Below are positions 52,946 to 60,900 of a stretch of 64,000 bases of DNA, one piece after another (position 1 is the first letter of the stretch; every line of letters begins with the position of its first letter). The notes under the pieces are model-generated. The model saw only the letters and a list, made by a program, of their open reading frames with translations, did not search any database and was not told the DNA's origin. Source of the stretch: Nocardioides gansuensis (GTDB lineage Bacteria; Actinomycetota; Actinomycetes; Propionibacteriales; Nocardioidaceae); NCBI RefSeq assembly GCF_003076135.1, contig NZ_QDGZ01000006.1, positions 347,528 through 411,527 on the forward strand, read 5' to 3'. A program made the position numbers and the translations under genes.

Positions 52946-53457
52946 GCATGGAACGGTCGCGGGGCGAACGGTTCGCGTCGCAGCGGGTGCCGTTGACGTG
53001 GGAGATCCCGGTCGCCGTAGCCGTGTTCACGGTGCTGATGGTCATGCTCATCCCACTAGGTGTGCAAGCCGTCGTGGGCTGGGTGGTGGCCGGCGAGTTC
53101 GCCTGGCCGGCCGGCCGCCTCGGCGGTGCTGTGCTGGGGCTGCTGCACGGTCAGTTCGCTGTGGGTTTGCCGGTCCACGTGGCTGGGCGCATGCCCGCCG
53201 ATGGGGTCATGTGGGTCCTGGCCATTGTGGGAGAGGGGATCGTGCTCGGCGCGGCTCTCGTGGTGGGCCTGTGGATGCGCGATGTCATGGGTGGCACCCG
53301 GGTTCGCCACGGCCTGGCTACCAGCGCCCTGTCCGCTGACGCCCTCGGGCTCCCACGGTTGCGGAGGAGCGCCGCGGTGATCCGCCCCGACCTGTACGCC
53401 CGACGCCGCCCCTGGTCGGGGCCGCGATGCGTGAGAAGAGGAGGGCCTTTCCGGTGA
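52942..53457 (+). CDS. Membrane protein partner of VirD4
   Basis: A 171-residue protein, GTG start overlapping the previous stop; ATG 52948 is an alternative. Two hydrophobic stretches, about residues 22-48 (VAVAVFTVLMVMLIPLGVQA) and 88-112 (GVMWVLAIVGEGIVLGAALV), surround a polar loop. The C-terminus is basic (RRSAAVIRPDLYARRR). Because the following VirD4 has no membrane spans, this protein may supply the membrane anchor of the coupling complex. Inference from overlap and topology. Confidence 0.75.
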   Translation: MSMERSRGERFASQRVPLTWEIPVAVAVFTVLMVMLIPLGVQAVVGWVVAGEFAWPAGRLGGAVLGLLHGQFAVGLPVHVAGRMPADGVMWVLAIVGEGIVLGAALVVGLWMRDVMGGTRVRHGLATSALSADALGLPRLRRSAAVIRPDLYARRRPWSGPRCVRRGGPFR

Positions 53458-54899
53458 AGCGACCGCTGATAGACCCCCGTCAGGTCGGGTGGCGGCTGGG
53501 CAAGGCCGGCCGGAGCGGCCCGGAGCTGTGGGTGCCGTTCGACCGCACCACCTGCGTGATCGGCCCGCAGGGGTCCGGCAAGACGCTCGACCTTCTCGTG
53601 CCGGCTCTGCTGGGGGCTCCGGGCGGGGCGTTGGTCACGCTGACCAAACCCGAGGACCTGTTTCTGACCCTCGAGGTACGGCAGCATGATGGCCGGCCGG
53701 TGGCCGTCCTCGACCCGTTCAATCTCGCCCCGGGCACTCCGGAGCTGGTGTGGGATCCGATCCTCGGCTGCGAGGACGCGATGCTCGCAGAGCGGCGGGC
53801 GAAGGCCTTCGCGGCGGGCACGGTCAAGGGCGCAACTGCGCAGTCCACCGACCAGGCCGCCCGCTTCTATGCGGGGGAGTGCGCGAAGGTGCTGCAGGCG
53901 TACCTCCACGCAGCGGCAATCGCCGGCATCGGGCTCGAGGACGTGCTCACGTGGGTCTCCAGCCCGCGCCAGTACCCGCAGGCGGAGGAGATCCTGCGCA
54001 CCCATCCCGCGGCTGAGCCGCTGTGGGACGGCCTGCTGCGCGGCGCCCTGTACGGGGACGAGCGGACCGCGGGCAACACGATCACCACGGTGCAGCAGGC
54101 AATGGCGCTGTTCTTCCAGCGATCCATCCGGGAGCGATGCGTGCCTTCGGCGCGGCGGCCGGCCACTGACCTTGCGGCGCTGATCGGGGCCGGCGGCACC
54201 ATCTACCTGCTCGGCCGTGACGACCCCTACGCCAGCGCGTCCCCGTTGATGACCGCGGTCACCGAGCAGATTCTCGACATCGCCAAGCGGCTGGGGGAAA
54301 CCTCCCCACACGGACGGCTGTGCCCACCGTTCCTCGCGTGCCTGGACGAACTGCCTTCCACCGCGCCGATCCCGACGCTGTCAACGCGAATGGCCAACGA
54401 GCGCGCCCTCGGGCTCAGCTTCATCCTGGCCGCGCAGACGTGGCGGCAGCTGGTGCTCTGCTACGGCGAGGACGAGGCCCGCACCATCTATGGCCTTTCC
54501 AACAACCTGGTCGTCTTCGGTGGCGGCAAGGACATTCGCTTCTACCAGGAGCTCTCCGACCTGATCGGGTCGGTCACCACAACCGAGACCCGCTACTCCT
54601 CGCGCGGCAACGGCTGGTTTGGCGTCCCCGACCCCTCCTGGGAGCAGCGGCGGGTACCCATCGTTGAACCCGCCGAGCTGCGGCGCATCGAACAGCGAAA
54701 GGCCCTGGTGCTCTCGGAGATGTACGACCCGATCATCGCGAACCTGCACCGCTGCATCGACGGCCGCCACGGCAAGGAGCTCCTCGCCGCCCAGAGGCGC
54801 GCCCGCTTCACCGCCCGCTCCACCACGCCAGGGACCGCGACCGAGTCCCAGACCGAGAGCCCAGCACAGACCAGGCCGCGCCGCGGGCTACCCAAGTGA
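53454..54899 (+). CDS. VirD4/TraG-type coupling protein
   Basis: A 481-residue ATPase. I choose GTG 53454, which overlaps the upstream stop and has GAGGAGG 11 nt upstream; ATG 53427 is possible. Walker A TCVIGPQGSGKTLDLLVPAL (about 31-50); LVTLTKPEDLFL follows; Walker B FLACLDELPSTAPIP near 292-306; conserved LGLSFILAAQTWRQL (motif after Walker B). It links the relaxase-DNA complex to the T4SS channel. It lacks the N-terminal membrane spans of classical VirD4, apparently supplied by the upstream gene. Confident. Confidence 0.9.
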   Translation: MKRPLIDPRQVGWRLGKAGRSGPELWVPFDRTTCVIGPQGSGKTLDLLVPALLGAPGGALVTLTKPEDLFLTLEVRQHDGRPVAVLDPFNLAPGTPELVWDPILGCEDAMLAERRAKAFAAGTVKGATAQSTDQAARFYAGECAKVLQAYLHAAAIAGIGLEDVLTWVSSPRQYPQAEEILRTHPAAEPLWDGLLRGALYGDERTAGNTITTVQQAMALFFQRSIRERCVPSARRPATDLAALIGAGGTIYLLGRDDPYASASPLMTAVTEQILDIAKRLGETSPHGRLCPPFLACLDELPSTAPIPTLSTRMANERALGLSFILAAQTWRQLVLCYGEDEARTIYGLSNNLVVFGGGKDIRFYQELSDLIGSVTTTETRYSSRGNGWFGVPDPSWEQRRVPIVEPAELRRIEQRKALVLSEMYDPIIANLHRCIDGRHGKELLAAQRRARFTARSTTPGTATESQTESPAQTRPRRGLPK

Positions 54900-54911
54900 G
54901 GTGAACCTTCC

Positions 54912-55004
54912 GTGACGACGATCGCCCGGGCCCGACCGCGGGACTGCCAGCTCGCCCCGGCCCCTTGGGCGACTACGCCTCATCCAAGACCGGTGGCGGA
55001 ATGA
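54912..55004 (+). CDS. Small leader ORF (30 aa) overlapping the next gene
   Basis: GTG 54912 with GAGG upstream, ending at TGA 55002-55004, which overlaps the ATG 55001 of the next gene. The peptide begins MTTIARARPRDCQLAPAPWA and is basic and Pro-rich. It may serve translational coupling. No family known. Confidence 0.35.
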   Translation: MTTIARARPRDCQLAPAPWATTPHPRPVAE

Positions 55005-55582
55005 TGTCGCCGGCCGGGCTGATGGTGCGGCCCTTCCCCGAGCCCGGCCCGGCCGTCCGGACCGCGATACAGCAGCTGCAGCACGCGAGCTTCGCGCCGC
55101 CCGTCGACGAGGACGCGGTGCGCGAGTTGGCACAGATTCCTCGGCCGTGGGACCCCGGCTCCTGCACGGGCAAGATCCGCTCCGAGCTGTGGGAATGGCT
55201 GGACCTAGTGGCGATGTGGGTCAACGAGCAGCACCTGTGGAACCTGGCCCGGCCGGGAATCCCCGAGTGTTGGCCGGCGCACCCGCATCTGGTGCACGAC
55301 CTTGCCGTGCTGGCTTGCGGGCGCCACTACACAAGGTTCGCGCTGACGCCGGCAGCGCTGGAGGACTGGCACCGCTACGCCCTGCCGGGCTTCCTCGAGC
55401 GGCTCCACGACCGGCTCGGCGACGGCTGCCAGCCCGGCAAGCATCAACCGCGTCCGCGCCACGACCGCGACGAAACCCATGCGGCCACGCCCCAGCGGCA
55501 GGGCCGGCGACAGCGGTACACCGACGACGTCGACCGGGCAGCGGCTGCGGCAGCAATGGCCGATCTTCACGAGACGTGGTAG
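55001..55582 (+). CDS. Hypothetical protein, DUF4913-like pattern
   Basis: A 193-residue protein (ATG 55001, possible TTG start at 54965). The Trp-rich core ELWEWLDLVAMWVNEQHLW, then CWPAHPHLVHDLAVLACGRH and PAALEDWHRYALPGFLERL, resembles DUF4913 proteins of actinobacterial conjugative elements; this is a pattern judgement, not a firm call. Basic C-terminal tail (RRQRYTDDVDRA). It sits between VirD4 and a broken small gene, so it is part of the second transfer operon. Confidence 0.72.
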   Translation: MMSPAGLMVRPFPEPGPAVRTAIQQLQHASFAPPVDEDAVRELAQIPRPWDPGSCTGKIRSELWEWLDLVAMWVNEQHLWNLARPGIPECWPAHPHLVHDLAVLACGRHYTRFALTPAALEDWHRYALPGFLERLHDRLGDGCQPGKHQPRPRHDRDETHAATPQRQGRRQRYTDDVDRAAAAAAMADLHETW

Positions 55583-55584
55583 CC

Positions 55585-55893
55585 ATGACGAAGACCACGC
55601 CCACACCCGACAGCAGCTGCGAAGGCCGCCAGCTCAGGCTGATCGAGAACCCCCACCCCGGTACAACTTCTGGCCAGGACGAGGCCAGATCAAGCGCCAC
55701 TACCGTGTGGTCGAGACGGACTACAGGGACCTTTACGGCATGAGTCGGGCGTGCGCTACGAGGGGCAGCGCGTGGATGAGCCACGCTACGAAGAGCCCAA
55801 AGCCGAGTCGTCGAGGTTGCACGCTGGGCGATTCGCAGCCTGCGCAACTGGGACCGGGCGGTTCCCGAATGGCTGACGGAACTGGTGGGCTGA
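55585..55893 (+). pseudogene. Small conserved conjugation protein, three single-base deletions
   Basis: Four pieces in successive frames read as one protein of about 103 residues: MTKTTPTPDSSCEGRQLRLI, then RYNFWPGRGQIKRHYRVVET and DYRDLYG, then HESGVRYEGQRVDEPRYEEP, then VVEVARWAIRSLRNWDRAVP and EWLTELVG. Each junction (near 55656, 55737 and 55798) lacks one base and lies next to a short run. The ATG 55585 follows 2 bp after the previous stop. No family known. Either a decayed gene or assembly error. Confidence 0.6.
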
Positions 55894-55911
55894 TCTCCGT
55901 CAACCCGCACG

Positions 55912-56217
55912 TCAATCTCGTGGCTCGAGCATGGCGGCGGACACCCACATGGTGACCAGGGACCAGCCGCCCGCCTCGTCGGGTGCGACGACCGCGATGT
56001 AGCCCTCCCATGGGGCGTCAGGTGTCGTACGCCTCCAGGAGAGCAGCAGCGCTGCCTGACGGCCGCAGGGACCGACGTACCAGCAGTGCCGGACCTCGGG
56101 TGCGGCCGGCGGGTCCTGGCGGGCGCGGGTGTTCGCGACGCGCTGGGCGAGGGGCTCGCCTCGTCGAGAGCTCATGCCGCCGGCCATGGGGTCCAGCGTG
56201 CCACCGGGATCCGACAC
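55912..56217 (-). CDS. Small hypothetical protein
   Basis: A leftward protein of up to 101 residues (GTG 56217; ATG 56187 or ATG 56175 would give shorter versions). Core: APEVRHCWYVGPCGRQAALL, LSWRRTTPDAPWEGYIAVVA, WSLVTMWVSAAMLEP. Beta-rich, with a C-x-x-x-x-x-C pair. No signal peptide. It is convergent with the broken small gene before it. No family recognised. Confidence 0.62.
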   Translation of the reverse strand: MSDPGGTLDPMAGGMSSRRGEPLAQRVANTRARQDPPAAPEVRHCWYVGPCGRQAALLLSWRRTTPDAPWEGYIAVVAPDEAGGWSLVTMWVSAAMLEPRD

Positions 56218-56249
56218 CTCGAGCGGCTCTCGTCCGGAACAGCAGCTTG

Positions 56250-56942
56250 TCAGCGAAAGGTGATCGTGCGTGAGGTCGATCCGGTCCGTTCGCTGTTGGA
56301 TGCGGTGACGGCGCGGACCTTAACCCGGCCCCCGAGATAGCGGGCTCTGATCACAGCGCGCCCCCGGTCGTTCGTGTACGTCTTCGTGCCTGGGACGGTA
56401 CGCCACGCGCCGCTGCGCTTGGATTGCAGCTTCACCGAGGCATAGGGAGTACCGAAGTAGCCGGCGGGGCGTTCGTCGCGCGAGGTGACAATGAAGCGGA
56501 CTGGCTGGCCCTTATCTGGGTCGCGGGGGCGGGCCTTGATGCGGGTAATGGTCATCGGGAGTCGGAAGGTGGCCGAGCTCGGTGTCGCGGTGATGGGCAC
56601 GCAGTCGTAGTCCGCATTGCAGGCCGTACCGGAGCCGGTGATGGTGTAGGTCCCGGGCAGGTTGGGGTCCTCGCAGAGGAAGAACGTGCTGCCAGCGTCT
56701 CCGGCATCGACATAGGCGGTGTCAGCCTCGTTCCCGTCGGGGCCGGTGAGGACCAGATTGACCCACCAGTCTGCATGCCCCGGCGGCGGCGCCACGGTGA
56801 TGGTGAAGGGGTAGTCGCCACAGGGGTCGTACAGAACGCCTCCGGGCATGGTCACCACGACTTCTCCGGCGGCCGCAGCGGGTGCTGCGGGGGTGAAGGC
56901 GAGAGTGAGCGCCAAGGTGAGGCTGGCGACAATCCAGCGCAT
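56250..56942 (-). CDS. Secreted hypothetical protein
   Basis: A 230-residue protein from ATG 56942; the longer upstream start would hide the signal peptide. Residues 1-25 (WIVASLTLALTLAFTPAAPA) are a signal sequence. The mature part has Ig-like beta sequence and four cysteines (DPCGDYPFTITVAPPPG, CEDPNLPGTYTITGSGTAC, CVPITATPSSATF), then a basic C-terminal beta domain (VKLQSKRSGAWRTVPGTKTY). It may be a surface protein. No known family. Confidence 0.75.
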   Translation of the reverse strand: MRWIVASLTLALTLAFTPAAPAAAAGEVVVTMPGGVLYDPCGDYPFTITVAPPPGHADWWVNLVLTGPDGNEADTAYVDAGDAGSTFFLCEDPNLPGTYTITGSGTACNADYDCVPITATPSSATFRLPMTITRIKARPRDPDKGQPVRFIVTSRDERPAGYFGTPYASVKLQSKRSGAWRTVPGTKTYTNDRGRAVIRARYLGGRVKVRAVTASNSERTGSTSRTITFR

Positions 56943-57452
56943 GTCTGTGAGGCTACGCCGAAAGGGGCGCGTGTCTACCTCCCGAATCAAGAGGCCTGGG
57001 ACGTCGTGGTGGAGGTCATCCGCACCTGGTGATCGGCGCGGCCTCTGGCGTGTGGCCTTCACCCCGTGAGTCAGGCGGGCTGTCCAGGCACGCGCATGGG
57101 GGATGGGGCGCCGGGACAGCCACCGCGCCGAGAAATAGCGGGGGTCAGGTGGCGCGCCAGAGACGCGGGAAGCTACCGCCTGTCGTGCACCGGCCTGATC
57201 TGGGCGTCACGGCCGCTCTCGCGGGCGTGAACGCACGACCCGCCGCGTCTTGGCGTTGTCACGCATCACCCAGGAGCGCGGGGCCGGGGCGTGCACCAGC
57301 CTCAGCCCGGCGACTACGTGCTGATCCATAGCCGTCGCACTCGCACGCGCTGCCGCCCTCAGTTCGACACTCCTTGAGCGCCGGATACTTGTGTGCGACA
57401 GAGCTACTGCCGCCTCAGCACCATAGTCATCAGCACGGCCGCGAACCGGCAT
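56943..57452. other. Non-coding stretch
   Basis: About 510 bp upstream of the secreted protein gene with no gene or repeat that I can support. The promoter for the leftward 56942 gene should be at its left end. Confidence 0.35.
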
Positions 57453-57780
57453 TCATCGGAATAGCGGGTGCCAGAAGATGCCGTGCTGTTCGGCGTCGTC
57501 GATCCTCTCGATGAGTGCATCCGCGACGCTGATGGGCCCTTCCAAGATGGCAGTCAGGTCGTAGCCGTCGATGAGTACAAGGTTGTTGCGAGACCCTCGC
57601 GCGACGTTGCGCAGGTGGTCAAGGAACGCCGTCGTTGTAGCCGGCCATCGAAACGAAGAGGCCGCGGGTGCTCTCGAGTTTGCTGTCGACGTTGGCCTTG
57701 AACTTGACCAGATCACCAAAGTCCGGGCCGCTGCTACGCCTTATGGCTTCCACCAAGTACGTGAATCCCCGGAAGTGGAA
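57453..57780 (-). pseudogene. Restriction-endonuclease-like (Mrr-type) remnant
   Basis: Two frames give one fold: FTYLVEAIRRSSGPDFGDLV, then KFKANVDSKLESTRGLFVSM and AGYND, then after a one-base insertion near 57625-57634 AFLDHLRNVARG, NNLVLIDGYDLTAILEGPIS and ALIERIDDAEQHG. This matches the C-terminal nuclease segment of Mrr-like restriction proteins. The upstream part is cut by a TAG at 57781-57783. It is dead. Confidence 0.55.
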
Positions 57781-57939
57781 CTAGCCACCAGACCTGCCGT
57801 GATCCGGATGCGTCAAGTCGCCGCCTTTGACTTGCCACAGCCCGGCTCCGGCCCGCACGCTTCTTAACGTCCGCCGTGCGCCTGTGCTTGCCGGTCGCGG
57901 GGCGTTGTTACCTCAGAACGATCTGGAGCGAGGCGGGGC

Positions 57940-60900
57940 CTAGCGGGTTGGTCCTTCGGCATCCGGCCGCGGCATTGCGTTTTCATGCCTGGTGGCTGGT
58001 GCGGGCGGGATGGGGGCCGGCTGCTTTCTGGGTACGGTCGCGGGGGTGCCTCGCATGGTGTCAAGACGCGGCGTGTGGACTCGTTCTTGCAGTTCGTCGA
58101 GTCGGGCGTGGGTGTAGGCGGCGCGGTTGCGGTCGCGGTCGATGCTTTCGGTGAGGGTGTGGTGTTCGAGGAGGCCGGGGGAGAGGTGGAGTCGTCGGTT
58201 GGGTCGGGTGAAGGCGTCGGGCCAGGTGTCGGGGCCGCGGGCCGCGAGGATGCGAGCGGACTGCTGGACGATGCTTTGGCGTGTGTGGGGGTCGGACCAG
58301 TGGCCGGCGGTGCGGAGCAGCTCTTCGATCATGGCGTCGCCGAGCGGAACGCGGTGGGTGAGGGCAGCTTCGATGGCGGCGGCGCCGTGGGTCTCGTACA
58401 AGCTAGCGGGGTCGAGTCCGGCAGGTAGGGCGAGAACAGTGGGGTCGAGGTCGGCGGTGGTGAGGTTCCAGAAGGCGGTCTGGGCGGCCTTCCAGCCAGC
58501 CACGTCGGCGTCGGTGGCCACGGCGACACGGTCGCGGCCGGAGCCGGGGCTGAGGTGGCGGAGCAGGATCTTGATCTGGTGGGTGGTCAGGGCGGTGCCC
58601 ATCGGGGCCAGCCCGATGGCGGTGCCGCGGCTGCCGAGGGTGATCGCGTAGGCGTCGAGGGGGCCTTCGACCAGGACGGGGAGCGCACCGGCGGCGAGCG
58701 CCTCGCGGGCTTCGGGGTAGCCGAAGAGGGCTTCGCCTTTGGTGAAGATCAGGGTGTTCTTGGTGTTGAGGTACTTGGGTCCGGCGTAGTCGCGTTCGCC
58801 TTTAGTGGGGTTGCGGCGGCCGAGGAACCCGATGACGGCGCGGCCGTCGGGGTCGTCGGGGTCGCGGATGGGCAGGATGAGGCGGTCGCGGAAGGCGTCG
58901 ATGCATTCGGTGGTGCCGTCGCGTAGGTCGCGGAGGCGGATGAGTCCGGCCTGCTCGAGTTCGTCGAGGGTGGCGCCCAGGCTGGTGAGGTGGGTGAGCA
59001 GGCTGCGTGGCCCGGGGGGTGCGTATCCGGCGGTGAAGCGCGGGTGGTCGAGCAGGTCGGTGCCCAGGCGTGCGCGTAGGTAGCCGGGTGCCCAGGAGCG
59101 CGGGTAGCGGGATTGGTAGTAGGCGAGTGCCTGCTGGTTGAGCTCGAGGAGGCGGGCGGTCGGGACCTGACCGGGGTCGGGGAAGGCGAACTCGGCGTCG
59201 ACCTCGGATTCTGTTTCCCAGGGCGGCGTGTGGTGGAAGGGGTTGTTCGCGATCGCGTCGAGTGCGTCGAACGCCGGCTGGTTCTCCGGGTCGTTCCCGG
59301 CGTCGTTGGGTGGCTCGGCGTTCCGGTGGATCTGGTGGTACTCCGCCGCGGTGGGCTGGTGGGTGATGATGCCCGTGTCGGTGTCGCGGTAGAGGGCGGT
59401 CAAGAGCTCGTCGAGGTCCTCGGGCGGGGCCAGGTCTGGCTCGTACTCGGCCGCGGCCGCCGGGCCCATCTCGCCGTCGAACGCAGTGGTTCCGTAGTGG
59501 GAGTCGTGGTCGTGGGGCGGGTCGGTGAGGAGGGCGATGCGTAGGACGAGGGCGTCGGCAACCTCGACGCCGGTCAGGGTGCCGTCCTGGGGGATCCCGG
59601 CCAGTCCGGCGGTGAGAATCTCGGCGGGGGTCCAGCCGTGGTGGAGGCAGGCTTCGTCGACGGCGGCGACCAGCGCCGGCCAGGCGTGGGAGTGCAGGAG
59701 GTAGTCGGCCCTGGCCGGGCCGAGGAGGTCGGTCAGATCCTGACGCCAGGTGGGCTTGAGCAGGTCGGCGGAGTGCTGGTCGGCGTCCAGGGCGGCCGGG
59801 CCGAGGTGGGGGACCAGCCGCCACCAGAGCGCGGCGGCCGGGTGTTCGTCTGGCAGCGGCCGGGCCCCCCCATTTCTGTTGGGGTCGGGCGCGGCGGCCG
59901 CGGGCTGGCCTGTGAGGGGAGAGTGGGTGGTGGGGTCGGTGGCCAGGGCTTGGGTGATGTAGTCGGCCACGGGGAGTCCGGCGCGTTCAAGGCGGGCCAG
60001 CCGGAGGCAGAGTGGGGTGATCCAGGGGTCGGTGCGGACCGGTTCGGGCAAGGCCTGGTACCAGCTGCGCTGGGCGAAGGGGTAGCTCGGCCGGGCTTGG
60101 CGGACGGCCCGGTTCAGGGCGGCCTGGTAGTCCCCGGGGGCACCGATGGTGCGTTGCCCGGTGGGCCGCAGGTCGGTGCCGGGGGTGTCGGTGACGGCTC
60201 GCCACACGGCGAGTTGGGCGCGCAGATCTGCGTCGGAGTCTTCGAGGAAGGGCTGGGCCCAGGCGGGTGCCGTGCCGCCGGTCCAACTGTGGGCGAAGTC
60301 GGTGACGGCGCCGGCGCGGTCGAGGACCTGCTGGTGTCGCGCGCCCAGGTAGGGGCCCCAGTCCAGGTCGTCGGCGAGCCGGGCCGGGATGCCGGGCAGC
60401 CACGGCAGCGGACCCACCGAGCTGGAACTGGAACCAAGGGGCGTGCCATCGGCGCCGGACTCGGACTCGTAGAGGTGGTGGTCGATGCGGGCGTCGAGGA
60501 CAGCGGCGGGGTCGTGGGCATCGGCGAGCGATCCTGCCCGGACGGCGTGGGTGAGCAGGGTCAGCGGGTTGTGGTCGTCGAGGGCGAGGAGGGCGAGGTG
60601 GGAGCGGAGGGTGGGCCAGGCGGGTGCGTCGACCAGGCTGGTCTCCAGGCCGGTGGAGAGGGCGTCGGCGTGGGCGTCGATGCGTGCCATGCCGGCGGGT
60701 CCGATGAGCTGTTCGGCGCCGTAGGTCAGGGCGTCGTGGTAGCGGGCGGCGGCCTCCTGGAGCAGCCGGCTCGGGTCGGTCTGGTCCCGGGCGGCGGTGG
60801 TGGCCGAGACCCGGGAGCCGTCGCGGCGCAGGATCTCGGTGAGCTTGTCCAGCGCGGTGGGTGGGATGAGTGCCTCGGGGCGGATCAGGGTGTGGGGGTC

